DNA from: an uncultured Actinomycetes bacterium | GTDB lineage: Bacteria; Actinomycetota; Geothermincolia; Fen-727; JACVIW01 | Length of the DNA stretch: 64,000 nt | Assembly: GCA_937127245.1 (NCBI GenBank) | Contig: CAKZLU010000029.1 | Coordinates: 193,502 to 257,501 of the forward strand | Reading direction: 5' to 3' | Shown: piece after piece, positions 56,411 through 63,873 of the stretch | Numbering within the stretch: the first letter of the stretch is position 1 | Layout: the number at the start of each line of letters is the position of its first letter | Notes under the pieces: model-generated | Databases searched by the model: none | What the model saw: the letters and a program-made list of their open reading frames with translations, nothing else | Told to the model about the DNA's origin: nothing | Position numbers and translations under genes: made by a program

Positions 56411-56938
56411 ATGCTTAGTGATCGTATGAGCACGGCTCTAAACGACCAATTGAACGCGGAATTATATTCCGCTTACCTTTATCTCTCTATGGCCGCCTAC
56501 TTTGCCTCAATTAATCTGCCTGGCTTTGCAAATTGGATGAGGGTTCAGAGGCTTGAGGAATTAACGCATGCCATGAAGTTTTATGACTACCTTGTGGAAT
56601 CTGGCGCGAGAGTCGAGCTCAAGCAGATCGACGCGCCGCCCACTGAGTGGAGTTCGCCGCTGGAGGTGGCCGAGGCGGTCCTCGCTCACGAGCGCAAAGT
56701 AACCGGGCTCATACACAAACTCGTTGATATCGCGATAGAGGAACGTGACCACGCAACGAACGCTTTTCTCCAATGGTACGTAAACGAGCAGGTTGAGGAG
56801 GAGGCTTCGGCTGACTCTGTAGTTCAGAGCTTGAAGAGAATTGGCGACTCGCCCGGCGGAATATTCATGCTTGACAGAGAAATGGGTCAGAGGGTTTTCA
56901 ATCCAATGGTTTCCGGGATTCACGGTGGGGTTGGTTAG
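56411..56938 (+). CDS. ftnA: Non-haem ferritin
   Basis: This iron-storage ferritin (175 residues) shows the ferroxidase ligands in [40 protein letters not shown] and [36 protein letters not shown] provides the ribosome-binding site and overlaps the end of the superoxide reductase gene. Iron released by damaged clusters could be stored here, which fits the neighbourhood. Confidence 0.96.
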   Translation: MLSDRMSTALNDQLNAELYSAYLYLSMAAYFASINLPGFANWMRVQRLEELTHAMKFYDYLVESGARVELKQIDAPPTEWSSPLEVAEAVLAHERKVTGLIHKLVDIAIEERDHATNAFLQWYVNEQVEEEASADSVVQSLKRIGDSPGGIFMLDREMGQRVFNPMVSGIHGGVG

Positions 56939-57023
56939 GGAATTCGACAAAGGTTAAATTTTTTGAAAAGACGATTCGCCGATTTAGTGAATTTTTTTTG
57001 GTGGAAATAAGAGGGGTGGTATT

Positions 57024-58247
57024 TTGTTCTCCCAGAACCCGTATAAAGCGGTCAGGTTGACAGAGCACACATACTGGGTAGGCGCGATAGACTGGAAAAT
57101 CCGGGATTTTCATGGGTATTCAACTAATCGGGGCTCCACCTACAACGCTTACCTGATATTGAAGGAAGAGCCTGTTCTTATAGACACTGTGAAAGCTCCT
57201 TTTCTGCCCGAGCTTCTTTCCCGTGTCTCAAGCGTGGTTGAACCCGAGAAGATTCGCTACATCATCTCTAACCACTCAGAAATGGACCATTCAGGGTGCC
57301 TTCCGCAAGTCGCGAAGATAACAAAAGCGGAAAAAATCTTCGCATCGAAGAACGGGGTAGCAGCTTTGAATTCTCATTTTGACCTTGAATGCGACCTAAA
57401 AGCCGTAAACGACGGCGAGAAGCTGCAATTGGGAGGAGCCGATCTTTCGTTTTTCGAGACAAAAATGCTTCACTGGCCGGACAGTACGATCACATACTTC
57501 CCGGAGGACAAGGTTCTTTTTTCTCAGGACGGCTTTGGAATGCACTTCGCGAGCGGAAAGCTGTATGCGGATGAGATACCGAGGAGCATGCTTGAGGAGG
57601 AGGCATCAAGATATTACGCGAATATATTGATGCCTATGTCCGGCCTGATAAGAAAACTGATTGACAGGCTCGGCGAATTAAATCTGGATATAAGTTTGCT
57701 TGCTCCTGACCACGGACCTCTTTACAGAAGGGCGGAAGATATACAGTGGATAATTGGCAAGTATCTGGAATGGTCAAAGCAGCTTCCAAATCCGAAAGCG
57801 GTTATCGTATATGACACGATGTGGGGAAGTACCGAGATTATGGCACGCGCGATTGCTGAAGGGGTCGGAGAAACGGGGATTGAGTATAAAGTTTTGCCTA
57901 TTTCCGGAAATCACAGGAGCGATGTCGCTACCGAGGTTTTGACAAGCGGCGCGCTCGTGGTGGGTAGCCCCACGCTCAATAACGGCGTCTTTCCGAGCGT
58001 CTCAGATGTCTTGACTTACCTCAAAGGTCTTAAGCCAAAGAATCTTATCGGAGCCGCTTTCGGCTCGTATGGGTGGAGCGGGGAGGCTTCAAAGCGGATC
58101 GCTGAGAATCTCAAAGACATGGGGGTGGAACTTGTCGCTGAACCTTTAATGGTGAGGTATGTTCCCAAAAGCGAGGACCTTTTAAAATGCCGCAATCTCG
58201 GGGCGGCGCTCGGCGAGCGCTTAAAGGAACTGGCGAGAAATGAATGA
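57024..58247 (+). CDS. fprA: Flavodiiron protein (A-type flavoprotein, FprA)
   Basis: Flavodiiron proteins reduce O2 to water or NO to N2O. The 407-residue protein has the metallo-beta-lactamase-like diiron domain (SNHSEMDHSG near residues 82-91, MLHWPDSTITYFPEDKVLFSQDGFG, LLAPDHGPLY). A C-terminal flavodoxin domain binds FMN (YDTMWGSTEIMARAIAEG, VGSPTLNNGVFPSV). The TTG start follows GAGGGGTGG. The downstream flavin reductase and rubredoxin are the likely electron donors. Confidence 0.97.
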   Translation: MFSQNPYKAVRLTEHTYWVGAIDWKIRDFHGYSTNRGSTYNAYLILKEEPVLIDTVKAPFLPELLSRVSSVVEPEKIRYIISNHSEMDHSGCLPQVAKITKAEKIFASKNGVAALNSHFDLECDLKAVNDGEKLQLGGADLSFFETKMLHWPDSTITYFPEDKVLFSQDGFGMHFASGKLYADEIPRSMLEEEASRYYANILMPMSGLIRKLIDRLGELNLDISLLAPDHGPLYRRAEDIQWIIGKYLEWSKQLPNPKAVIVYDTMWGSTEIMARAIAEGVGETGIEYKVLPISGNHRSDVATEVLTSGALVVGSPTLNNGVFPSVSDVLTYLKGLKPKNLIGAAFGSYGWSGEASKRIAENLKDMGVELVAEPLMVRYVPKSEDLLKCRNLGAALGERLKELARNE

Positions 58248-58761
58248 ATTTGACCCGAGGGCGTTATGGGGAATAACATACGGAATTTTCTTAGTTACGA
58301 GCGCTTTCAACGGGCGCTTAAACGGGCAAATCGCGAACACCGTGTTCCAGGTCACCGCTGACCCTCCCAGAATCGCGGTTGCTCTGAACAAGGAGAATTA
58401 CACGCACGAACTCATCTCAAATAGCGGGGTATTCGCTGTTTCTATCCTTTGCGATTCAACCCCTTTGAAATTTATTGGGAGGTTCGGTTTTAGAAGCGGG
58501 AGGGATTTTGACAAACTCGAAGGGGTGGAGCATTTTTTGAACGCGGCGGGCGTTCCCTGCGTGACCGAGAACGCCCTCTCGGTGATTGAGGCACGCGTAT
58601 TTGATAAACTCGACGCCGGAACTCATACTGTTTTTGTCGCTTATGTAATCGGCGGGAAGATTATAAAAGATGAAAAACCGCTCACATATGCCGAATACCG
58701 CGAAAGAAAAGGGAAGGTTCCGAAGACAGCCCCAACTTTCAGGGCTTCTGAATCTGAGTGA
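58240..58761 (+). CDS. Flavin reductase domain protein
   Basis: This 173-residue FMN-binding split-barrel protein shows the family features ALWGITYGIFLVTSAFNGRLNGQIANTVFQVTADPPRIAVALNKENYTHELI and a C-terminal YAEYRERKGKVPKTAPTF. Homologous domains are fused to rubredoxin in the high-molecular-weight rubredoxin that feeds FprA in Moorella. Here the rubredoxin is a separate gene 32 bases downstream. It overlaps the fprA end by eight bases, which supports a role as NAD(P)H-side partner. Confidence 0.93.
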   Translation: MNEFDPRALWGITYGIFLVTSAFNGRLNGQIANTVFQVTADPPRIAVALNKENYTHELISNSGVFAVSILCDSTPLKFIGRFGFRSGRDFDKLEGVEHFLNAAGVPCVTENALSVIEARVFDKLDAGTHTVFVAYVIGGKIIKDEKPLTYAEYRERKGKVPKTAPTFRASESE

Positions 58762-58793
58762 ATTGCTTGGGTTTGTGAAAGGAGTAGTGGAAG

Positions 58794-58955
58794 ATGCAGA
58801 GGTACGTTTGCGGAGTATGCGGATACGTTTACGATCCGGAAGTGGGTGATCCGGAGGGAGGGATACCTGCCGGAACGCCATTCGAGGAACTGCCTGACGA
58901 TTGGGAATGCCCGATGTGCGGCGCTCCAAAGGAAGAGTTCTCGCCAGAACAATAG
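58794..58955 (+). CDS. rub: Rubredoxin
   Basis: This 53-residue rubredoxin has both FeCys2 loops, [16 protein letters not shown] and [13 protein letters not shown], and the usual [15 protein letters not shown] between them. AAAGGAG lies about ten bases before the ATG. It is the likely electron carrier to the flavodiiron protein and superoxide reductase encoded upstream. A terminator follows about 130 bases later. Confidence 0.97.
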   Translation: MQRYVCGVCGYVYDPEVGDPEGGIPAGTPFEELPDDWECPMCGAPKEEFSPEQ

Positions 58956-59083
58956 GCAAAACCGCAACATTTTAATAGGGGAGAATAAACAATTATAGTT
59001 CCTAGCGTTCGCTTCGCGCGGCGTGTATTTTCATAAATTGCGCTTAAAATCAAGCGTTAATTCACCTGGTTTTCCGCGGGTAT

Positions 59084-59104
59084 AAGACCGGTTGGTCTTT
59101 TTTG
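59084..59104 (+). terminator. Rho-independent terminator after the oxygen-defence genes
   Basis: AAGACC-GGTT-GGTCTT is followed by a run of Ts and lies between the rubredoxin gene and the Rrf2 promoter region. It separates the two transcription units. Confidence 0.7.
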
Positions 59105-59195
59105 CTCAAAAACCTGGCATACATTCTCAAATTGGCTCAAATTATCTTCGCTTGTTATCGTGCGGATTTTTGCTTTGTTAAATCTTTATGCTTGC

Positions 59196-59245
59196 TTGAT
59201 TTCATTTTGAAATAAAGTATAATGGTATTGGAATACTTAAATACT
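59196..59245 (+). promoter_or_regulatory. Promoter and dyad operators of the Rrf2 regulator gene
   Basis: TTGATT (59196-59201) and a perfect TATAAT (59218-59223) are separated by 16 bases. The spacer contains ATTTCA-TTT-TGAAAT, and the region from 59216 has AAGTAT and ATACTT arms around GTATTGGAATAC. Dyads overlapping the core promoter fit autorepression by the Rrf2-family protein encoded from 59258. Confidence 0.6.
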
Positions 59246-59257
59246 TAATAATTCGAG

Positions 59258-59677
59258 ATGAACGGGATAATCGGTTTATCAGAGGCGATTTCAATAGGAT
59301 TGCACGCGGTTGGCGTTCTGGCGCAAAAGCCGGGTGAGGCTATGAGCGCGAAAGAGATCGCTCGAAGGATAGGCGCGTCGGAGGCGCACCTTTCAAAAGT
59401 GCTGCAGCGCCTTGTGAAAGCGGGCTTGCTCCAATCTCAAAGGGGTCCGAAAGGCGGCTTTTTCTGCGATTCCCGTGCGGTAGAGAAAAGTCTGCTCGAG
59501 ATATACGAGGCTATCGAGGGTCCTTTGAGGCAGAAAAAATGTCTTCTAAAGAAACCAGTGTGCGACGGGGATGATTGCGTTTTTGGCGGTTTGATAGACG
59601 AATGCAACTCAAAGACAAAAGATTACTTTTCTCTTACTCGTGTCGGGGACATATGCAAGATATTTAAGGAGGCTTAA
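59258..59677 (+). CDS. Rrf2-family transcriptional regulator (probable Fe-S sensor)
   Basis: This 139-residue protein has an N-terminal winged helix (AMSAKEIARRIGASEAHLSKVLQRLVKAGLLQSQRGPKGGF). Three clustered cysteines (CLLKKPVCDGDDC, about residues 95-107) resemble the cluster ligands of IscR/NsrR/RsrR-type regulators, with C-x6-C-x4-C spacing. Such proteins sense Fe-S status, NO or redox state. Its promoter carries dyads. The adjacent ferredoxin-like gene and upstream oxygen-defence genes are the probable targets. Confidence 0.92.
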   Translation: MNGIIGLSEAISIGLHAVGVLAQKPGEAMSAKEIARRIGASEAHLSKVLQRLVKAGLLQSQRGPKGGFFCDSRAVEKSLLEIYEAIEGPLRQKKCLLKKPVCDGDDCVFGGLIDECNSKTKDYFSLTRVGDICKIFKEA

Positions 59678-59678
59678 G

Positions 59679-60449
59679 ATGGCGGTAAGAAAGATCATAA
59701 GGATAGATGAGGAAAAGTGCGACGGATGTGGCCAGTGTGTTATCGCGTGCCCTGAGGGCGCGATTGTGATCATAGATGGGAAGGCAAGGCTTATAAGCGA
59801 AACGTATTGCGATGGACTGGGAGCATGCATCGGGGAATGCCCTCAGGGTGCGATAACGATAGAGGAAAGGGAAGCCGAGCCCTTCAATGGAGAGGCTGTC
59901 GAAAAACGGCTTAAAGAAAGCGAATCAATGGCTAACGTAGGCTCGGAAGAGTTGCCATGCGGATGCCCCGGTTCGGCATCGCAAGTGATCGAGAGATGCG
60001 AACTTCAAGAAGCAAAGGGAAGACCTCCGTCAAATGAGGCCGGGGAGATTAAATCCACGCTTCAAAACTGGCCCGTGCAGATTCAACTGGTTCCGCCCAA
60101 GGCTCCCTATTTTGAGGGAGCGCATCTTTTGATAGCGGCGGACTGCGTCCCGTTTGCGTTTGCCGACTTTCACCGCAAACTGCTTGCTAACAGGGTTTTG
60201 ATTGTGGGATGCCCGAAACTGGACAACGCCGATTTCTACCGCCGGAAAATCGCACAGATCATTATTCAAAACGAGATAAGGGCAATAGACGTGGCATATA
60301 TGGAGGTGCCCTGCTGCTTCGGGCTTGTGCACCTCGTGCATGAATCGCTCAAGGAGTCCGGAAAGGACATCCCTCTTCGCCTTGTGAAGGTTGGAATTGA
60401 GGGGGAAGTTCTCGAGATAATAGATGCTCGAAAAGGCGGTGACATATAA
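59679..60449 (+). CDS. Ferredoxin-domain protein with C-terminal Cys-containing domain
   Basis: The product (256 residues) begins with a dicluster-type ferredoxin domain. The first [4Fe-4S] motif is CDGCGQCVIACPEG, and the second site is atypical (CDGLGACIGECPQG). A linker with CGCPGS follows, then an alpha/beta domain containing LLIAADCVPFAFADFH, VGCPKLDN and EVPCCFGLVHLVHE, whose cysteines may bind a further centre. The ATG at 59679 is set by AAGGAGG eight bases upstream, right after the Rrf2 stop. This Rrf2-ferredoxin pair recurs in anaerobes; its redox partner is not known. Confidence 0.9.
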   Translation: MAVRKIIRIDEEKCDGCGQCVIACPEGAIVIIDGKARLISETYCDGLGACIGECPQGAITIEEREAEPFNGEAVEKRLKESESMANVGSEELPCGCPGSASQVIERCELQEAKGRPPSNEAGEIKSTLQNWPVQIQLVPPKAPYFEGAHLLIAADCVPFAFADFHRKLLANRVLIVGCPKLDNADFYRRKIAQIIIQNEIRAIDVAYMEVPCCFGLVHLVHESLKESGKDIPLRLVKVGIEGEVLEIIDARKGGDI

Positions 60450-60734
60450 ATGGATAAGAGCTGTCCGGGTCAGAACACCCTGTTTTGGAAGCCCGAAGAC
60501 ATTTACGAGATACCCTGCCCTGTATGCGGGAGACCGGTTGAGTTCTTCAAGGATGACCTGACCAGAAAATGCCCGTCATGCGGTTTTAGATTCCCCAATC
60601 CAAAGCTCGACCTCGGGTGTCTTGAGTGGTGCAGGTACGCCGACCGGTGCATTGCGGCGCTCAAAGAGGGAAAACCTGCGGGCGTGCAGGATTCAAGTGA
60701 TGAGCCGAAGGAGGGTGAAGAGGGAAGCGGATGA
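60450..60734 (+). CDS. Small Cys-rich zinc-ribbon protein
   Basis: This 94-residue protein has a four-Cys ribbon (CPVCGRPVEFF, then KCPSCGFRF) and a second cluster GCLEWCRYADRC, ending in an acidic low-complexity tail. Its ATG directly abuts the stop of the ferredoxin-domain gene, so the two are co-translated and may act together. A structural zinc site plus a redox or metal-binding motif is likely. No specific function is recognised. Confidence 0.82.
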   Translation: MDKSCPGQNTLFWKPEDIYEIPCPVCGRPVEFFKDDLTRKCPSCGFRFPNPKLDLGCLEWCRYADRCIAALKEGKPAGVQDSSDEPKEGEEGSG

Positions 60735-60881
60735 GACAGCAGGTTACCCCCGATGGATTCCCGATTTTGCTTTTGGATAATTCTTTTCGCGCGTCTGCTC
60801 GGGCGAAAAATCTCATTCACGTCCCTTCCCAAAGCAGATTTAGGCGCAAGTACGATGATGTTCTTTTGAGTGCGCGTGAAT

Positions 60882-60910
60882 TTGCTGCTTTATCCCTCCT
60901 TCTCTATAAT
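60882..60910 (+). promoter_or_regulatory. Promoter of tRNA-Asn
   Basis: TTGCTG (60882-60887) and a perfect TATAAT (60905-60910) are separated by 17 bases and lie 29 bases upstream of the tRNA 5' end. Confidence 0.7.
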
Positions 60911-60938
60911 AGGGGCGATTGCTGCGGATTGAGGCTTC

Positions 60939-61014
60939 TCCCCGGTAGCTCAATCGGTAGAGCAACTGGCTGTTAACCAGTGGGTTGCAGGTTCGAGTCC
61001 TGCCCGGGGAGCCA
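60939..61014 (+). tRNA. tRNA-Asn (anticodon GTT)
   Basis: A 76-base tRNA with acceptor TCCCCGG pairing CCGGGGA, discriminator G, encoded CCA, anticodon loop CTGTTAA giving GTT, and T-arm GGTTCGAGTCC. A run of seven Ts directly follows and may terminate it. Confidence 0.97.
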
Positions 61015-61250
61015 TTTTTTTCGTTGTCAATATTTCTTATCCACTCAGGTTCTTGCTGCTTCGGGACTTAATTTCCATGTTTTCCAGCTGGCTACCTTCG
61101 CGAAGATATCCCCCTTTTTATTCGATTCTATGAAAGCGTTGAATGCACCGGTGCTCGTGTTTCAGTATATGTTCTTGTCCTTGTTCTTAACTTATTTATT
61201 TCCTTCAAGACAAAATTTACTTGCCCACGCTTTTAAATTCACGTAAGAAG

Positions 61251-61307
61251 AAAGGCTTGCGCCAGGCGGTAGGGCTGGGGGAAAGACGGAAAGGCGCAAG
61301 CCTTTTT
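61251..61307 (+). terminator. Long stem-loop with T-tail in a gene-poor region
   Basis: AAAGGCTTGCGCC pairs perfectly with GGCGCAAGCCTTT across a 29-base purine-rich loop, followed by TTG. Thirteen perfect base pairs are unusual for this window. It may be a terminator, a structured RNA or the arms of a small mobile repeat. The 61015-61484 stretch holds no supported gene. Confidence 0.6.
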
Positions 61308-61312
61308 GAGGA

Positions 61313-61334
61313 GCGGGTATGTCCGAATACCCGC
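61313..61334. repeat. Perfect 8-bp inverted repeat
   Basis: GCGGGTAT-GTCCGA-ATACCCGC forms a stem-loop five bases after the preceding long hairpin. The tandem arrangement suggests a structured transcript or a terminator pair. Confidence 0.5.
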
Positions 61335-61484
61335 GTAAGTGATCAGTAAACGTGCTTTGTATGGATATAACTTTGAAGGGACATCATCTTACTCCTAAGT
61401 TATTTTCAAGCGTTACGAAGTAAGTTCTCATGGGTGAAGCGATTTTCTCTGCCGAGCAACTTGTCGGGCTTCGACCACATCTTG

Positions 61485-62051
61485 TTACGTTCGAAGAAAT
61501 AATTTCTTTGGCGAAATGGTGGATGAGTTTGGCTTGTCGAACTCGATATCTGGCATGTTTCCCTTTGATTTATCGTTTCCCTTATAGATGGTTATTCCCC
61601 TCTTGGCAAGGGTGGTGAACATCACTTGCTGTCTGCTCTGAATTAAGCGACCAGCTTCTGGATTATTTGATGTTGGAAATTTACTATGGTTTTGTTTCTG
61701 CTTTCCTGGCCGTGCCCGCGCAACTACGCTCGCGCATTGCTCTCTTTTGTTGGATAAAGAATTCACGCCCGTGATGCTTTCGGTACCACGCTCGTTCATA
61801 TCAATTGGAGCTTCCGTGTGCAGCAGCTGACCAGAGGGTTCCTGGCTGCGAGGAGATGCGCTTATGATTGATGGCGGAAGGGCTCCTGCGTGGTTCGATT
61901 TTTCGATATTGCCAAGAACAACGGTAACGGTTTTTCCTTTTATGTTTTTCAAACGCCTTACCGGAGGGGTGCTTTTGCCGCAACCGGTAGGAAACATGAC
62001 AAAGAGATGCGCGATATACGTGCCAAATGTCTGTGAAGCTACCCTCTTCAA
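61485..62051 (-). CDS. Hypothetical protein with strong ribosome-binding site
   Basis: This is the only long uninterrupted frame in an otherwise decayed 2.8-kb stretch. The TTG at 62051 has AAGGAGG exactly eight bases upstream, an ideal initiation signal, giving 188 residues. The protein starts KRVASQTFGTYIAHLFVMFPTG, has a weakly hydrophobic N-terminus, and continues Ser/Pro/Asn/Lys-rich (for example PPSIISASPRSQEPSGQ). It ends with a basic segment (TISPKKLFLRT). No family is recognised. It could be an orphan gene or a fragment; the frame is also open upstream of the TTG. Confidence 0.4.
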   Translation of the reverse strand: MKRVASQTFGTYIAHLFVMFPTGCGKSTPPVRRLKNIKGKTVTVVLGNIEKSNHAGALPPSIISASPRSQEPSGQLLHTEAPIDMNERGTESITGVNSLSNKREQCASVVARARPGKQKQNHSKFPTSNNPEAGRLIQSRQQVMFTTLAKRGITIYKGNDKSKGNMPDIEFDKPNSSTISPKKLFLRT

Positions 62052-62171
62052 TTTTATTACCTCCTTTTTTGGATCAAAAGGGTTCTTAGATTTTGGCATG
62101 GTATTGTTACTGTGCGGTTTATTCCTGGTTAAAATTGTGTAAAAACAAATTCCCTTGTTACGAGTTTTCAC

Positions 62172-62682
62172 AACAACATGACAAAGGATTCATGTTAACT
62201 TGGGGGTAAGAGAAGATAGACGTACATATTTTTTAGTTGTATCTTCGGTGTTGCGATATTGTCTTAACGGCAAGGCGGTTATCCGTGTTCTTATTCTTTT
62301 CTTTCCCCTTTGTTCTGTGGTTTCCCTTGAATGCGATGGGCATGACGTTGCAGAAGAAAGACTGCAGCGGTCGAGATTCCCAACTTAAGCGGACTGGAAG
62401 TCCATGTTGCCGAAAAGAAGCTTGAAAACATTGGATTAAAAAATAACCGATTTCTCAGATACCGTAAAGCAAAACTCCTTGATAAGGACCGATTCGCTGA
62501 GTAAGTCCAAAGTGAGAAAAGGGAGTGCCATCGCTGTTGCATTAAGCAGTGAGCCAGAACATAGTTCAGTTCCCCATGTGTCTGGAGTGAATAAATCCAG
62601 TCTGCCAGAGTCTTATCAGAGGCAGGATTCACGATAGATATACGCTAGGCTTACGACCACTCTGTTCCAGGGGGAGTGGTGA
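62172..62682. other. Gene-poor, apparently decayed stretch
   Basis: No convincing complete gene. A 48-codon frame ending at the TAA at 62502-62504 (AAVEIPNLSGLEVHVAEKKL, then NRFLRYRKAKLLDKDRF) looks protein-like but lacks a start and may be a C-terminal remnant. Confidence 0.35.
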
Positions 62683-62949
62683 TCAAGGGGCACCCGTAGA
62701 AGGAACCCTTTACTCTCTGAAGAGCACAATAATCATTATTGTGAGGCGGGGTCCCAGTACGGGGTATATCTCCAGTGTCGAGGTACCGGGCGGCGTCTAA
62801 CGTTCGAAACCTGTTCTATATGTGGCGGGACGGGTGAATGCCCAACGTGAGGGGACATTACGCCTGTGTAGCATGTGTGGGGAGACGGGAAAATTGAGAC
62901 TGATAAAGTATGCCCGACTTGCGTCAGTAAAGGGAGAATCCGTCGTTAA
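62683..62949 (+). pseudogene. Remnant of a DnaJ-type zinc-finger (CxxCxGxG) protein
   Basis: One frame reads QCRGTGRRLTFETCSICGGTGECPT, then TGA (62848), GDITPV, TAG, then HVWGDGKIETDKVCPTCVSKGRIRR to a TAA at 62947-62949. CRGTG, CSICGGTGEC, the degraded (C)HVWGDGK and CPTCVSKG match the repeating CxxCxGxG pattern of the DnaJ cysteine-rich domain. The two stops and a Trp fall where Cys would be expected. A neighbouring frame reads CSMCGETGK at 62867, so a pair of frameshifts is another explanation. Only the zinc-finger part is visible, with no J-domain. Confidence 0.5.
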
Positions 62950-63421
62950 GCGCCGAATCTTCTTTCCTCATGAGCACAATCGCATGAGTTTTCCGAATTC
63001 AAGACGCTAATCGGTACATACTAATATCCTGCTAAAGTGATTGTATTCATGAGACGAAAGCTTCCTTCCTAATATAATGAATTGTTCTAACGCCTGACAA
63101 TTTGATAAATTAGTGAGCCTTGCGGATGCGCTCCTGGTGATAGGTTTTCACTGATGGAATGTTCGCAAGAGTGGACGACACGCCTGTGTTTAATGCTGAT
63201 TCGGAAGTCTTATTGTATTAGAGTTCATTGCTCAATACTGCACGTTCTCAACTCAATAATTATGGCTTTGCCAGGTTTGAATGTGAATTCCGGGTTCCTC
63301 GTTTTAGTTTTTCGAGGTTTCCGCATGAATTTATCAAATCGTTATAGCGCGGATGGACCCTGATGGGTGAGTGAGGATGTCGGGAAAGAAAGGCTCACGG
63401 GCGAAGCTTCATTAGGCTGAT
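62950..63421. other. Gene-poor stretch between two pseudogenes
   Basis: About 470 bases in which no gene, RNA or clear signal is supported. All frames contain frequent stops and composition is more AT-rich than neighbouring coding DNA. Confidence 0.4.
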
Positions 63422-63856
63422 GAAGCCCCGAAGATTGTGGTTCTCGGAGAGAAGATGGGGAAAACGGAAAGTAAAAAAGGTGACACGCACTAATTGCCAA
63501 TCCGCCGACTTTGATGCCTCTATAAGAAGAGTACCGGAGGCAAGGTGACCACAACAGGGGAAATAAGGGAATATCTCGCGAGGGAAAACGGGGTGACTAT
63601 GGCATGCCCTTTGACCTCCGGGATCTTTGCCTGCATCTCAGCGTAGGTGGCGGAGGAGTCCCGCCGCGCCGGCAAAAAACGGATCACCCCTTACTGGAGG
63701 ACGCTCAAGGCGGGGGGGTTCATAAACGAGAAGTATCCCGGCGGTATCCAGGCCCAAAGGAGTCTTCTTGAACCGGAGGGGCATCGTGTGATAGAGAAAG
63801 GGAAGAAGGCTTACGTGGAAGGATACGAAAATCGACCGTATCACTTCTTATTTTGA
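63422..63856 (+). pseudogene. MGMT-family (methylated-DNA--protein-cysteine methyltransferase-like) pseudogene
   Basis: Conceptual translation across frames gives APKIVVLGEKMGK, then a proline-rich NPP segment, DFDASIRRVPEGKV, TTTGEIREYLARENGVTMACPLTSGIF, a stop, and AGKKRITPYWRTLKAGG followed by GGIQAQRSLLEPEGH. This matches the small MGMT-like family that has ACP-TTGIF and ITPYWRV-K motifs. Lesions are a frameshift after 63493, a one-base deletion near 63538-63541 (GGC reduced to GC) and a TAG at 63644-63646. The gene is therefore inactive. Confidence 0.75.
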
Positions 63857-63873
63857 TTTGAGCAAAGACGAAT

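Noticed and set aside
59610-59678. Longer N-terminus for the ferredoxin-domain gene starting within the Rrf2 gene
   Set aside because: The upstream in-frame ATG at 59640 has no ribosome-binding site, while the ATG at 59679 follows AAGGAGG at good spacing.
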